Notes under the pieces: model-generated | The model's input: only the letters and a program-made list of their open reading frames with translations | Told to the model about the DNA's origin: nothing | The model's database searches: none | In this document: positions 31,861 to 39,711 of the stretch, piece by piece | Position numbering within the stretch: the first letter of the stretch is position 1 | Layout of the letters: every line of letters begins with the position of its first letter | NCBI GenBank assembly: GCA_035316025.1 | Contig: DATFXL010000126.1 | Coordinates: 1 to 64,000, forward strand | Length of the DNA: 64,000 nt | Reading direction: 5' to 3' | Source of the DNA: JALZAA01 sp035316025 | GTDB taxonomy: Bacteria; Actinomycetota; Acidimicrobiia; IMCC26256; JACDBD01 | Program-made: the position numbers and the translations under genes

Positions 31861-33341
31861 CGGCGCGGAACCGGGCCGGGACGACGCTCTACCGGGACGG
31901 GCACCGGGACGAGCACCCCGTCGCCGGCACCCGGGCCCGTACCGACATCGGGTGCTTCCATGGGCCGCGAGCGCCGCTCGAACGCGATGGTGGCGATGAT
32001 CGTGCCGAGCCCGGCCGCGATGCAGATCACGACGAACGCGGCATGGAATGCGGTGAGGCCGACCTGCGACACCAGCACGGTCGACACCGCGGCCACGCCG
32101 GCCGCGCCGCCGATCTCGCGCATCGTCTCGACGAGGCCGGCCGCGAATCCGGTCGCGGTCTCGGTGACGCCGGCGAGCGCTCCGATCTGGGCGGACGGGG
32201 CGCACAGCCCGATCGCGATCCCGGCGAGCACCAGGGCCGGGAGCAGATCCGTGAGGTAGTCGGCGTCGGCCGGGACGCGCGCCAGCCAGAGGACCCCGAC
32301 GGCGAGGAGCGAGAGCCCGGTGATCAGCAACCGGCGGACTCCGAAGCGGCCGACGAGCTGCGCGCCGGTGAATGCGGAAGCGAGGAAGGCGGTGACCGAG
32401 GTCGCCAGCCACGACACGCCCGTCTTCGTCGCCGAGTACCCGAGGACCTGCTGCATCAGCAACGAGCCGAGGAAGATGAACGAGAAGAACGCGGCGAAGA
32501 CGAAGAAGGCAGAAAGGTTCGCGGCGACGAGCGTGCGGTTGCGGAGCGCGGCGGCAGGCACCAGCGGATGGCGTGAACGCGCTTCGACCCGCACGAACGT
32601 CGCGAGCAGGACGGCGGCCGCGCCGAACAACGCCAGCGTCGACGCCGAGGTCCAGCCGTAGTCGGCGCCCCGGTTCAGCCCGTACACGAGGAGAAGCAGC
32701 CCGCCCGTGACCGTCGTCGCACCGGCGACGTCAAAGCGGCCCGCGGCCCGGTCTGCCCGATCGACGACGAGGAACAAGCTCGCGACCGCGATCAGCACGA
32801 TGCCCACCGGCACGTTGATGAAGAAGATCCACCGCCATCCGGGCCCGTCGGTCAGGAGCCCGCTGGCGATCACGCCCACGGTCGCCGAGGTCCCGCCCAC
32901 GGCGCCGTAGATGCCGAGCGCCCGGTTGCGGTCCTGGCCTTCCGTGAACGTCACGGCGAGGATCGAGAGCGCCGCCGGCGTCACGAGCGCGGCGCCGAAG
33001 CCCTGGAGCCCACGCGCCGCGATGAGGATCCCGATCGACTGGGAGACACCAGCAAGAAAGGAGGCTCCCGAGAAGATCGTGAGGCCGGTGAGGAGCACCC
33101 GTCGCCGTCCGAGCAGGTCGGCCAGCCGGCCGCCGAACAAGAGGAAGCCGCCGAGCAGCAGGCCGTAGGCGATGACCACCCACTGCAGGGTGCTCTCGCT
33201 CACGCCGAGGTCCCGCTGGATCGACGGCAGGGCGACGTTCACGATGGCGACGTCCATGACGACCATGAACTGGGCGGCGCACGCCAGCGCCAGGATCAGG
33301 CTCTTCGTCGTGGCGCTGCGGGCGGTGGTGCTGGTGGCCAT
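31857..33341 (-). CDS. MFS drug exporter, DHA2 (EmrB/QacA) type, paired with HxlR regulator
   Basis: Fourteen-helix transporter of 494 residues. DHA2 hallmarks are MDVAIVNVALPSIQRDLG in helix 1, the A-motif GGRLADLLGRRR, and motif C in GAVGGTSATVGVIASGLLTDGPGW. The C-terminal tail is Pro/Val-rich (VLVPVPVPVERRPGPVPRR). It likely pumps a toxic compound. The divergent HxlR gene at 33478 and a palindrome between them suggest repression relieved by the substrate. ATG 33341 has GAGGAGG upstream. Confidence 0.92.
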   Translation of the reverse strand: MATSTTARSATTKSLILALACAAQFMVVMDVAIVNVALPSIQRDLGVSESTLQWVVIAYGLLLGGFLLFGGRLADLLGRRRVLLTGLTIFSGASFLAGVSQSIGILIAARGLQGFGAALVTPAALSILAVTFTEGQDRNRALGIYGAVGGTSATVGVIASGLLTDGPGWRWIFFINVPVGIVLIAVASLFLVVDRADRAAGRFDVAGATTVTGGLLLLVYGLNRGADYGWTSASTLALFGAAAVLLATFVRVEARSRHPLVPAAALRNRTLVAANLSAFFVFAAFFSFIFLGSLLMQQVLGYSATKTGVSWLATSVTAFLASAFTGAQLVGRFGVRRLLITGLSLLAVGVLWLARVPADADYLTDLLPALVLAGIAIGLCAPSAQIGALAGVTETATGFAAGLVETMREIGGAAGVAAVSTVLVSQVGLTAFHAAFVVICIAAGLGTIIATIAFERRSRPMEAPDVGTGPGAGDGVLVPVPVPVERRPGPVPRR

Positions 33342-33404
33342 CTCGCCTCCTCACTCGGGTCTTTGCCCACCGACGAACCGGGGACGCTCGGATCGACCGT
33401 GAGA

Positions 33405-33442
33405 TTGCTTTCGAGCAGTTGGCTTGCTTTTAGCAAGCAAAC
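33405..33442. promoter_or_regulatory. Operator region between MFS and HxlR genes
   Basis: GTTGGCTTGCT (33418-33428) and AGCAAGCAAAC (33432-33442) form an 11-bp inverted repeat with one mismatch. A related half-element TTGCTTTCGAGCA lies just upstream at 33405-33417. The dyad abuts the -35 at 33443, so a bound HxlR dimer would block its own promoter and possibly that of the MFS gene. Confidence 0.66.
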
Positions 33443-33471
33443 TTGTGAAAGTCAAGGTCGGGAGGCATACT
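33443..33471 (+). promoter_or_regulatory. Promoter of a leaderless HxlR-family gene
   Basis: TTGTGA (33443-33448) and CATACT (33466-33471) are 17 bases apart, and the GTG start lies 6 bases after the -10. Transcription would therefore begin at or next to the start codon. Confidence 0.55.
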
Positions 33472-33477
33472 GGGGAT

Positions 33478-34152
33478 GTGACACGTGGCTATGGGCAGTA
33501 CTGCGGGCTGGCCCGGGCCCTGGAGCTCGTCGGCGGCCGCTGGGCACTGCTGGTCGTGCGCGACCTGCTCACCGGTCCGAAGCGCTTCTCCGAGCTCCAG
33601 GAAGGGCTCAACGGCGTCCCCACCAACGTCCTGACCTCACGCCTCCGCGAGCTCGAGGAGGTCGGGATCGTAGAGCGACGGGTGCAGGCGCATCCCGGTG
33701 GAGGCGTCGCCTACGCGCTCACCGACTACGGCCTCGAGCTGGAGGAACCGATCCTCCGCCTCGGGTTCTGGGGGGCGAAGACCATGGGCTCGCCCTGTGA
33801 GGGCGACTTCATCAGCATGGACTCCCTGGCGCTCGCGCTGCGGGGCGCCTTCCGTCCCGACAAAGGCCGCGGGCGGCGGCGGCTCTACGAGCTCCGCGTC
33901 GACGGCAAGGCGCTGCGGCTCGTGGTGAAAGACGGACGGGTGAGCACACCGGCGGCGTCGGCCGAGGAACCGGACGCCGTCCTGGACACCGAGCCCGGCG
34001 TCATCAGCGAACTCCTGTCGGGCGCGGTCGAGCTCGACGCGGCGATCGAGTCCGGGCGCGTACGCGTGGAAGGCGATCGCGCCAGCGCCGAGCGGTTCGT
34101 CGAGATGTTCCGTTTTCCATCCACCGCGGCCTCGTCAGCCGGGCGCGGCTGA
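33478..34152 (+). CDS. HxlR-family transcriptional regulator
   Basis: HxlR-type winged-helix protein of 224 residues. YCGLARALELVGGRWALLVVRDLLTGPKRFSEL (about 7-39) and NVLTSRLRELEEVGIVERRV form the DNA-binding domain. A C-terminal part of about 110 residues (LALALRGAFRPD to SAERFVEMFRFP) resembles SCP2-like ligand-binding extensions seen in longer members. The start was set to GTG 33478 because promoter elements end six bases before it and the family usually starts just before the Cys. It is divergent from the MFS exporter it probably controls. Confidence 0.87.
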   Translation: MTRGYGQYCGLARALELVGGRWALLVVRDLLTGPKRFSELQEGLNGVPTNVLTSRLRELEEVGIVERRVQAHPGGGVAYALTDYGLELEEPILRLGFWGAKTMGSPCEGDFISMDSLALALRGAFRPDKGRGRRRLYELRVDGKALRLVVKDGRVSTPAASAEEPDAVLDTEPGVISELLSGAVELDAAIESGRVRVEGDRASAERFVEMFRFPSTAASSAGRG

Positions 34153-34154
34153 CG
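34133..34154. terminator. 8-bp hairpin spanning the HxlR stop codon
   Basis: CGTCAGCC (34133-34140) and GGCTGACG (34147-34154) are exact reverse complements around a 6-base loop. The TGA at 34150-34152 is in the stem. It stands between convergent genes ending at 34152 and 34177. Confidence 0.6.
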
Positions 34155-34176
34155 GCGTCGTCGGGGCGCGAACCCT

Positions 34177-34713
34177 CTAGGTGGTGGCGGCGGTCTTCTG
34201 CCCACTGTGGAACGTCGGCGCCGGCGCTTCCTTCAGAGGCGGATGCGTCGCCGTCAGCATCCGTTGCGCATCCTCCCGGTCGGCGTCGGTGAATGCCTTG
34301 GTGGTCGCGCAGAACTCGACCAGGGTCCCGTTCGGGTCGACCGCGTAGATCGACGTGCACCAGCCGTGATCGATCTCGGCGACGTCGTGGCCGTGGTCGA
34401 GCCAGCGCCGCTTGTGCGCTTCGATCCCGTCGAGGTCACCGGCGTCGAAGGCGAGATGGTTGGTCCAGATCGGGAGTCCCAGCCCGGCCGAGAGTGACGT
34501 CTCGAACTCGGCGGGCACGTTCCCGTCATCGTGAATGTCCCAGAACGCGATCAACCCCTGGCCGTGCGTGTCGTAGAAGAGATGACGGGCCCACCCGCCG
34601 CCGTCGGTCGGGGCCGCTTCCACCTTCACCAGCTCGAAGCCCATCGCCTGCGTGTAGAACTCGTGCGTCGCGCCGACATCTCGAGTCGCGACGGCGACGT
34701 GGTGGAATCCCAT
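34177..34713 (-). CDS. VOC-family (glyoxalase/extradiol dioxygenase-like) protein
   Basis: Vicinal-oxygen-chelate protein of 178 residues. Likely metal ligands are H4 or H5 in MGFHHVAVATRD, a His in the second repeat (TNHLAFDAGDLDGIEAHKRRW) and the late Glu in DPNGTLVEFCATT. TQAMGFELVKVEAA closes the first module. It may be a dioxygenase, isomerase or lyase; the substrate is not predictable. GGAGGGCACGG precedes ATG 34713, giving a secure start. It is divergent from pdxH. Confidence 0.8.
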   Translation of the reverse strand: MGFHHVAVATRDVGATHEFYTQAMGFELVKVEAAPTDGGGWARHLFYDTHGQGLIAFWDIHDDGNVPAEFETSLSAGLGLPIWTNHLAFDAGDLDGIEAHKRRWLDHGHDVAEIDHGWCTSIYAVDPNGTLVEFCATTKAFTDADREDAQRMLTATHPPLKEAPAPTFHSGQKTAATT

Positions 34714-34761
34714 CCGTGCCCTCCTGCTCCCGGGGGCCACCAGCATCGCGCGGGAGGCAAC

Positions 34762-35352
34762 GTGGACGAGCGCAACCTGCATGTGGACCCGATCGTGCAG
34801 TTCCGGGCTTGGTTCGACCAGGCCGTCGCGGAGGGCGTCCGAGAGCCCGACGCGATGACGGTGGCCACGGCGGGCCGTGCCGCGGTGCCGTCGGCGCGGA
34901 CGGTGTCGCTGCGTGGCCTCGACGAGCGCGGCTTCGCGTTCTACACGAACTACGGCAGCCCGAAGGCGCGCGATCTCGACGAAAACCCGCGCGCCGCGAT
35001 CGTGTTCCACTGGCGTGAGGTGGAGCGCCAGGTGCGCGCGACGGGCACCGTCGCCCGACTCCCACGCGGGGAATCGCTTGCGTACTGGCGGAACCGTCCC
35101 CTCGGGAGCCGGCTCAGCGCCCTGATCTCACCCCAGAGCGAGGTCGTGGCCGATCGCGGCGAACTCGAGGCAGCGTACGACGAGGCCGCCGCCCGGTTCG
35201 GCGACGACCCGCCGCTGCCCGAGTTCTGGGGCGGTTTCGTCGTGACGCCCGACGAGGTGGAGCTGTGGGAGGGACGGCCGAACCGGCTGCACGATCGGGT
35301 GCGGTACCGGCGGGTCGACGACGGGTGGCGACGCCAGCGACTCGCCCCGTAA
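34762..35352 (+). CDS. pdxH: Pyridoxamine/pyridoxine 5'-phosphate oxidase PdxH
   Basis: FMN enzyme that makes pyridoxal 5'-phosphate from PNP or PMP. The 196-residue protein carries the N-terminal DPIVQFRAWFDQAVAEGVREPDAMTVAT, the FMN-binding SARTVSLRGLDERGFAFYTNYGSPKARDL, and QVRATGTVARLP. The PdxH-specific C-terminus is FWGGFVVTPDEVELWEGRPNRLHDR and ends WRRQRLAP. GTG 34762 follows GGAGG. PLP is required by the aldolase at 748, among others. Convergent with the membrane sigma-like gene at 35362. Confidence 0.96.
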   Translation: MDERNLHVDPIVQFRAWFDQAVAEGVREPDAMTVATAGRAAVPSARTVSLRGLDERGFAFYTNYGSPKARDLDENPRAAIVFHWREVERQVRATGTVARLPRGESLAYWRNRPLGSRLSALISPQSEVVADRGELEAAYDEAAARFGDDPPLPEFWGGFVVTPDEVELWEGRPNRLHDRVRYRRVDDGWRRQRLAP

Positions 35353-35361
35353 TCGTGCGGG

Positions 35362-36942
35362 TCAGCAGGCGGAGGACGCGGCGACCGACGGGCCCGCCGC
35401 GGTCGCCGTGTTCCCGGCCTCGTCGGTCGCGACGACAAGCCACGTGATTGTCCCGTCGGCGGTGTACGGCCCGATCGGGGCGTCGAACGCGCCACCGTTG
35501 GCGGTCATTCGCCGGCGCGTCTCGCCCGCGCTCGGGTCGTTGAACACGAGCTCGACCGAGGCCAGGTGGTCGCCCGGGTCGACGACGCTGACCAGCGCCG
35601 ACGTGGTCTGCTGGCGCGGACCGATGCACCCGAACACGGTTGCGAGGTTGTAGACGAACGGGGGGCGGGTGTCGGGGCCGGGCGCCACGGTCGTCGGTGG
35701 GGCGCTCGTCGGGGGGGCGGTGGTGGGCGGCGGAGCCTCGCCGGCGGCGGCCGCCTTCGCCTCGGGGGCGAAGGCACGGGTCTCGCGTCCGAAGCCCCGG
35801 AAGTTCTGGACGATGCCGGCGGCGAACAGCCCCGCCAGCACGATCACGGCGATGCGGACGAGCCGCCGCCGCCGGGGGTACATCGAGCGCGGGAACCCGC
35901 TGCGCCGGAGCCGAGGAGACGGCGGTACGAGCCTGTCCACCTCGTCGTAGGCGTCGTACTCGGGCTCGGGCACGGGGGCCTGGCCTGCGCCGGCGTCGGG
36001 CGGGGGCGTGATGTCGACGGGAACCGTCGCATCCGTCGCCTCGTCGATCGCCGAGCCCGGCTCCACCGGCGCCTCCGGCGGATCGGTCCCGGCAACGGCC
36101 GCCGCCGGTTCGTCCGCTCCGTGAGTGGCGTTGTCGGGCAGATCGGGTGCGGGTTGGCCGAGCACGGCCGCCGTCCATTCGGGCGGCCCCAGCAGCGACC
36201 ACAGCAGGTCGACACGGTCGAGCACTTCGTCACGCACCTCGGGCGGCGCCGACTCGGCGGGCACCTCGGCGATCAGCTGGATCGCGTTGGGCTGCTCTCG
36301 TCGCAGCGGCGAGCACGTGTGGCACACGTCGACGTGGGCGGCGACGTGCCGCAGCCATTTGTCCGGATGCGCCGTGTCTTCCCTGGCGATCAGCTTCTTC
36401 AGCCGCTCACAGGCGGGGCGGGCGAGCCGTGCGACGAGCAGCGCGCTCAGCTGTCGCTCGAGCCTCTCGTCGAGGTCGCGGACCAACGCGTCAGCGTGCG
36501 GAGGAGACACACCGAGGACGTCGGCCAGCGCCCGGTTGTCCAGCGGCTGGCGCGCGTGGAGGTCGAGGAGGACGCGATCCTTGCCTGGAAACCACGATGC
36601 CGCCTCCCAGACGATTGCGCCGGCGCCGTCCGACGTGGCCCCGCCGGAGGCGCCGTTGAACTCGGCATGCTCGTCGACGCCCATGGGGATGTGTCGCACG
36701 AGCAGCTGATGGCGGGCCAAGGCGAACAGCCACGGCTCGAGCTTCTCGGGGCGACGCAACCGGTACAGCTCGATTGCGGCCAGGACGAAGGTGTCGACCA
36801 CGGTGTCGAACGCCGCGTTCGGATTGCGCAGGACCGAGGTACAGAGGTCGTAGAGACGAGCGGCGTAGCCGTCGTACATCTGGGAGAGGGCGCCCCGATC
36901 ACCTGACCGCGCTGACGCCACGAGCTCGGCATCCGTCAGCAT
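35362..36942 (-). CDS. Membrane-tethered ECF sigma / zinc anti-sigma fusion protein
   Basis: A 526-residue protein that joins parts usually encoded separately. Residues 1-85 look like ECF sigma region 2 (MLTDAELVASARSGDRGALSQ to LEPWLFALARHQLL). Residues about 120-165 look like region 4 (RALADVLGVSPPHADALVRDLDERL). H203-x3-C207-x2-C210 in HVDVCHTC is a ZAS-type zinc anti-sigma motif. A Pro/Asp/Glu-rich linker leads to one membrane helix (361-378). Outside lies a Pro/Thr-rich stalk and an Ig-like domain (430-526) with C439 and C526. It recalls ECF groups with fused regulatory domains. ATG 36942 is the chosen start. How it would be released is unknown. Confidence 0.75.
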   Translation of the reverse strand: MLTDAELVASARSGDRGALSQMYDGYAARLYDLCTSVLRNPNAAFDTVVDTFVLAAIELYRLRRPEKLEPWLFALARHQLLVRHIPMGVDEHAEFNGASGGATSDGAGAIVWEAASWFPGKDRVLLDLHARQPLDNRALADVLGVSPPHADALVRDLDERLERQLSALLVARLARPACERLKKLIAREDTAHPDKWLRHVAAHVDVCHTCSPLRREQPNAIQLIAEVPAESAPPEVRDEVLDRVDLLWSLLGPPEWTAAVLGQPAPDLPDNATHGADEPAAAVAGTDPPEAPVEPGSAIDEATDATVPVDITPPPDAGAGQAPVPEPEYDAYDEVDRLVPPSPRLRRSGFPRSMYPRRRRLVRIAVIVLAGLFAAGIVQNFRGFGRETRAFAPEAKAAAAGEAPPPTTAPPTSAPPTTVAPGPDTRPPFVYNLATVFGCIGPRQQTTSALVSVVDPGDHLASVELVFNDPSAGETRRRMTANGGAFDAPIGPYTADGTITWLVVATDEAGNTATAAGPSVAASSAC

Positions 36943-37010
36943 CGTGTCCCTAGCGTAGAGGGGCTCGCGCGACCCTTGCGATCGGCTCACCGGCGGGTCC
37001 TACCCACATT

Positions 37011-37026
37011 CCGACTAGACAGTCGG
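37011..37026. promoter_or_regulatory. 6-bp inverted repeat just before the lysoplasmalogenase gene
   Basis: CCGACT-agac-AGTCGG, two bases before the GTG at 37029. It could hide the start region in the mRNA or bind a regulator. Small and possibly chance. Confidence 0.3.
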
Positions 37027-37028
37027 CC

Positions 37029-37670
37029 GTGACGGCAGGGGCGTGGACGCTGCTCGTGGTGGCGGTGGTACTGGCGGTAGGCGACTGGTTGGCCGTCGCC
37101 CGCGACGACAAGCGCCTCGAGTACGTGTGCAAGCCCGGGACGCTCGCCGCCCTCATCGGCGTGGCGCTGACACTCGATCCTGCGCACGGCGACGCACGCG
37201 CCTGGTTCGTCCTCGCGCTCGCGCTGTCACTCGCCGGCGACGTGTTTCTGATGCTCCCGTCCGATCGGTTCGTCGCCGGTCTCGCCTCCTTCCTCTTCGC
37301 GCACGTCGCGTACGTGATCGGTCTCACCCGGCACGGCGGATCGGCCGGCGCGCTCTTCGTCGCCGCCGTCCCCGTCGTCATCGTGACCGGGCTCCTCGGG
37401 GCAAGGTTCCTACGGGCGGCGCGGGCTACGGGGCACGACGAGCTCGTCGGTCCGCTCATCGCGTACATGACGGTCATCGCGGCGATGGTCACGTGTGCAG
37501 TCGCGTCGGGCAACGCGCTCGCCGCCATCGGTGCAGTGCTGTTCATGGCCTCCGACGCGTTGATCGCCGAAACGCGGTTCGTCGGACCGCGCATTTGGGC
37601 ACCAGTCGTCATCATGGTGACGTATCACCTCGGCCAGGCCGGCCTGACGCTGTCGCTCGTCCACGGATAG
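37029..37670 (+). CDS. YhhN-family lysoplasmalogenase
   Basis: Eight-helix membrane protein of 213 residues of the YhhN/TMEM86 family. Family marks are CKPGTLAALIG, ALSLAGDVFLMLPSDRFVAGLASFLFAHVAYV, MASDALIAE and VIMVTYHLGQ. Known members hydrolyse the vinyl-ether bond of lysoplasmalogens; bacterial roles may be broader. GTG 37029 opens the frame right after a small inverted repeat. A small gene follows 7 bases downstream. Confidence 0.88.
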   Translation: MTAGAWTLLVVAVVLAVGDWLAVARDDKRLEYVCKPGTLAALIGVALTLDPAHGDARAWFVLALALSLAGDVFLMLPSDRFVAGLASFLFAHVAYVIGLTRHGGSAGALFVAAVPVVIVTGLLGARFLRAARATGHDELVGPLIAYMTVIAAMVTCAVASGNALAAIGAVLFMASDALIAETRFVGPRIWAPVVIMVTYHLGQAGLTLSLVHG

Positions 37671-37677
37671 GAGACGG

Positions 37678-37929
37678 ATGCGCAAATCGATCGACGACGC
37701 CGTTGACGACCATCCCGCCGGCGACGACGAGCGCCCACCGGTGTCCTGGTCGGTCGCGGTGTCGGACGACTGCGACGCGTGCGGCGCCGGCAACTCGCGC
37801 ATCGTGCTGACCGTCGAGGAGCAAGGTCGCGCCGGGTACGGGCTCGTCGCGCACCTGGCGCCCAGCACCGCCCGCCGGCTGCGCGCCGCGCTCGCCGCCG
37901 CCCTGCACGAGCTCGGTGAGGCCCCCTGA
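37678..37929 (+). CDS. Small hypothetical protein with CxxC motif, 83 aa
   Basis: Soluble protein of unknown function. The N-terminus is acidic, then SDDCDACGAGNSRIVLTV contains a C-x-x-C pair (C32 and C35), and the C-terminus is helical and Ala/Arg-rich (STARRLRAALAAALHEL). The CxxC could bind metal or be redox active. It is probably co-transcribed with the lysoplasmalogenase gene (7-base gap) and is convergent with ribB. Confidence 0.58.
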   Translation: MRKSIDDAVDDHPAGDDERPPVSWSVAVSDDCDACGAGNSRIVLTVEEQGRAGYGLVAHLAPSTARRLRAALAAALHELGEAP

Positions 37930-37987
37930 TCCGTTTGCCGGCGTGGAGGCTCCGGAGAGGTGCCGAGATGTCTCCGAAACGCTGAGG

Positions 37988-38632
37988 CTAGAGAAGCAAC
38001 GGGGCCTTGCTGCCGTCCTTGGCCGCGGCGAGCTCGCGGCGGTGCTCGGCGATCTGCTCGACGGCGAGTATCGCCACCCGGTGCTCGGCCGCGAACAGCT
38101 CGAGGAACGGGAGGCGGGCGGGGGAGCCGTCGTCCTGGAGGACCTCGCAGATCACGGCCACCGGCGGGAGCCCGGCGAGGCGGGCGAGGTCGACGGCAGC
38201 TTCGGTGTGGCCGCGCCGCTCGAGCACGCCGCCGGGCCGGGCGCGCAGCGGGAACACGTGCCCCGGGCGCACGAAGTCGCCGGCCCGGCTGCCGCCGTCG
38301 AGCACCTTGCGAATCGTCGTGGCGCGGTCCTCGACGCCGATGCCGCTCCCGGCGCTGGCGTGGTCGATCGACACACAGAACGCGGTGTCGCACGTCGCCC
38401 GCCCCGCAGGGAGCATCGGCTCGATGGCGAGCTCGTCGAGGCGGCCGGCGTCGCATGGCATGCAGACGAGCCCGCGGGCCCAACGCAACATGAAGTTGAC
38501 GGCCTCGCCGGTGACCCAGCTCGCCGCCATCGTCAGGTCGCCCTCGTTCTCCCGGTCTTCGTCGTCGACGACGAGGACCATCTCGCCCCGGCGGATCCGC
38601 CTCACCGCCTCGTCGATCGTGGACAGCTCCAC
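37988..38632 (-). CDS. ribB: 3,4-Dihydroxy-2-butanone 4-phosphate synthase RibB (stand-alone)
   Basis: Converts ribulose 5-phosphate to the four-carbon unit of riboflavin. The acidic loop DDEDRENEGDLTMAA (about 23-37) and GVEDRATTIRKV, PGHVFPLRARPGGVLERRGHTEAAVDL are diagnostic. The 214-residue length matches single-function RibB, with no GTP cyclohydrolase II domain attached, unlike the RibBA fusions common in actinobacteria. GTG 38632 has AGGAG upstream. It lies 11 bases after the histidine kinase stop, so it seems to be the third gene of a regulator-kinase-ribB operon. Confidence 0.93.
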   Translation of the reverse strand: MELSTIDEAVRRIRRGEMVLVVDDEDRENEGDLTMAASWVTGEAVNFMLRWARGLVCMPCDAGRLDELAIEPMLPAGRATCDTAFCVSIDHASAGSGIGVEDRATTIRKVLDGGSRAGDFVRPGHVFPLRARPGGVLERRGHTEAAVDLARLAGLPPVAVICEVLQDDGSPARLPFLELFAAEHRVAILAVEQIAEHRRELAAAKDGSKAPLLL

Positions 38633-38643
38633 TGCTGCACTCC

Positions 38644-39711
38644 TCAGTTCGGGACTTGCTCGGGTTGGGCTGCCCCTCCGGGCAGCGTCACGACCATGCG
38701 GCAGCCGTGAGGGTCGCGCCGCTCGGGATGGATGTCGCCTCCGTGGAGCTCGACGATCCATTGCGCGATCGCCAGACCGAGCCCGGCGCCGCCGTCGCTC
38801 GACGCGCGCGCGGTGTCGGCTCGGTAGAAGCGCTCGAACACGCGGCTCTCCTCGGCTTCGGCGATGCCGGGGCCCTCGTCCCACACCTCGATCGTCACCG
38901 CGGCGGGCGGTTGAGCCGCGTGGTCCGCGCCCGCGCCGTTCGACGCCCGCCGCGCCCGGACTTCGACGCGCCCGCCGGTCGGTGTGTATCGCACGGCGTT
39001 CTCGAGCAGGTTGGCGACGACCTGGTGCACGCGCTCCGGGTCGCCGTCGGCGGTCAGGCCCGGTGTCTCGACAACGACGGCGACGTCGACGCCCGGCGCG
39101 TGGAGCTGCTGCTCGCGCACGGCGTGCTCGAGGACCGGCTTCACGTCGAACTCGCTGCGATCGAGCGGGACCGTCCCGGACTCAAGCCGTGACAGGTCGA
39201 GCAGCTGGGTGACCAGACGGCCGAGCCGCTCGACTTGGGCGAGCATGGTCCGGAAGGTCTGTGGATCGGGTTCCTCGACGCCGTCGACGAGGTTCTCGAG
39301 GACCGCCTGCAGCGCGGCGATCGGCGTCCGCAGCTCGTGCGACACGTTCGCGACCAGGTCGCGGCGCACCCTGTCCGTCTCGGCCAGCTCGGCCGCCATC
39401 TTGTTGAACGCCCGGGCCAGCTCGCCGACCTCGTCGCGAGAGGTGGCGCTCACCCGGATGTCGTAGTTGCCCTTCGCCATGCCCCGAGCGGCATCGGACA
39501 TCTCGCGCAGGGGTGAGGTCATCCCCCGAGCGAGGAACCGCACCATGACCAGGGCCAGCGAACCGGCAACGATGCCGCTGACCGACGGCCACACACCCGC
39601 CTTCAGGCAGAGCCAGAAGACGAACACGGTTACGGCCACGGCCGAGAAGATGACCGCACCGAGCTTGATCTTGAGCGACGGGACGGTGTCGAGCGGACGA
39701 CGCGGCGTCAC
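38644..39711 (-). CDS. Sensor histidine kinase
   Basis: HAMP-HisKA-HATPase kinase of 355 residues. Two hydrophobic helices lie at about 15-35 and 43-60 with almost no external loop, so it likely senses a membrane or cytoplasmic signal. HAMP covers about 61-113. The H-box is VSHELRTP (H125). N-box VHQVVANLLENAVRYTP, G1 VWDEGPGIAEAE and G2 GGAGLGLAIAQ are intact. GTG 39711 overlaps the response regulator stop (GTGA). Its partner is surely that regulator. Confidence 0.92.
   Translation of the reverse strand: MTPRRPLDTVPSLKIKLGAVIFSAVAVTVFVFWLCLKAGVWPSVSGIVAGSLALVMVRFLARGMTSPLREMSDAARGMAKGNYDIRVSATSRDEVGELARAFNKMAAELAETDRVRRDLVANVSHELRTPIAALQAVLENLVDGVEEPDPQTFRTMLAQVERLGRLVTQLLDLSRLESGTVPLDRSEFDVKPVLEHAVREQQLHAPGVDVAVVVETPGLTADGDPERVHQVVANLLENAVRYTPTGGRVEVRARRASNGAGADHAAQPPAAVTIEVWDEGPGIAEAEESRVFERFYRADTARASSDGGAGLGLAIAQWIVELHGGDIHPERRDPHGCRMVVTLPGGAAQPEQVPN

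Noticed and set aside
25697..33341. Genomic island or mobile element around the two DHA2 exporters
   Set aside because: No integrase, transposase, tRNA, att-like repeats or inverted-repeat ends were seen; only a mild GC difference in one exporter gene.
37988..38640. FMN riboswitch upstream of ribB
   Set aside because: Only 11 bases separate the kinase stop from ribB, and no RFN element sequence was found there.
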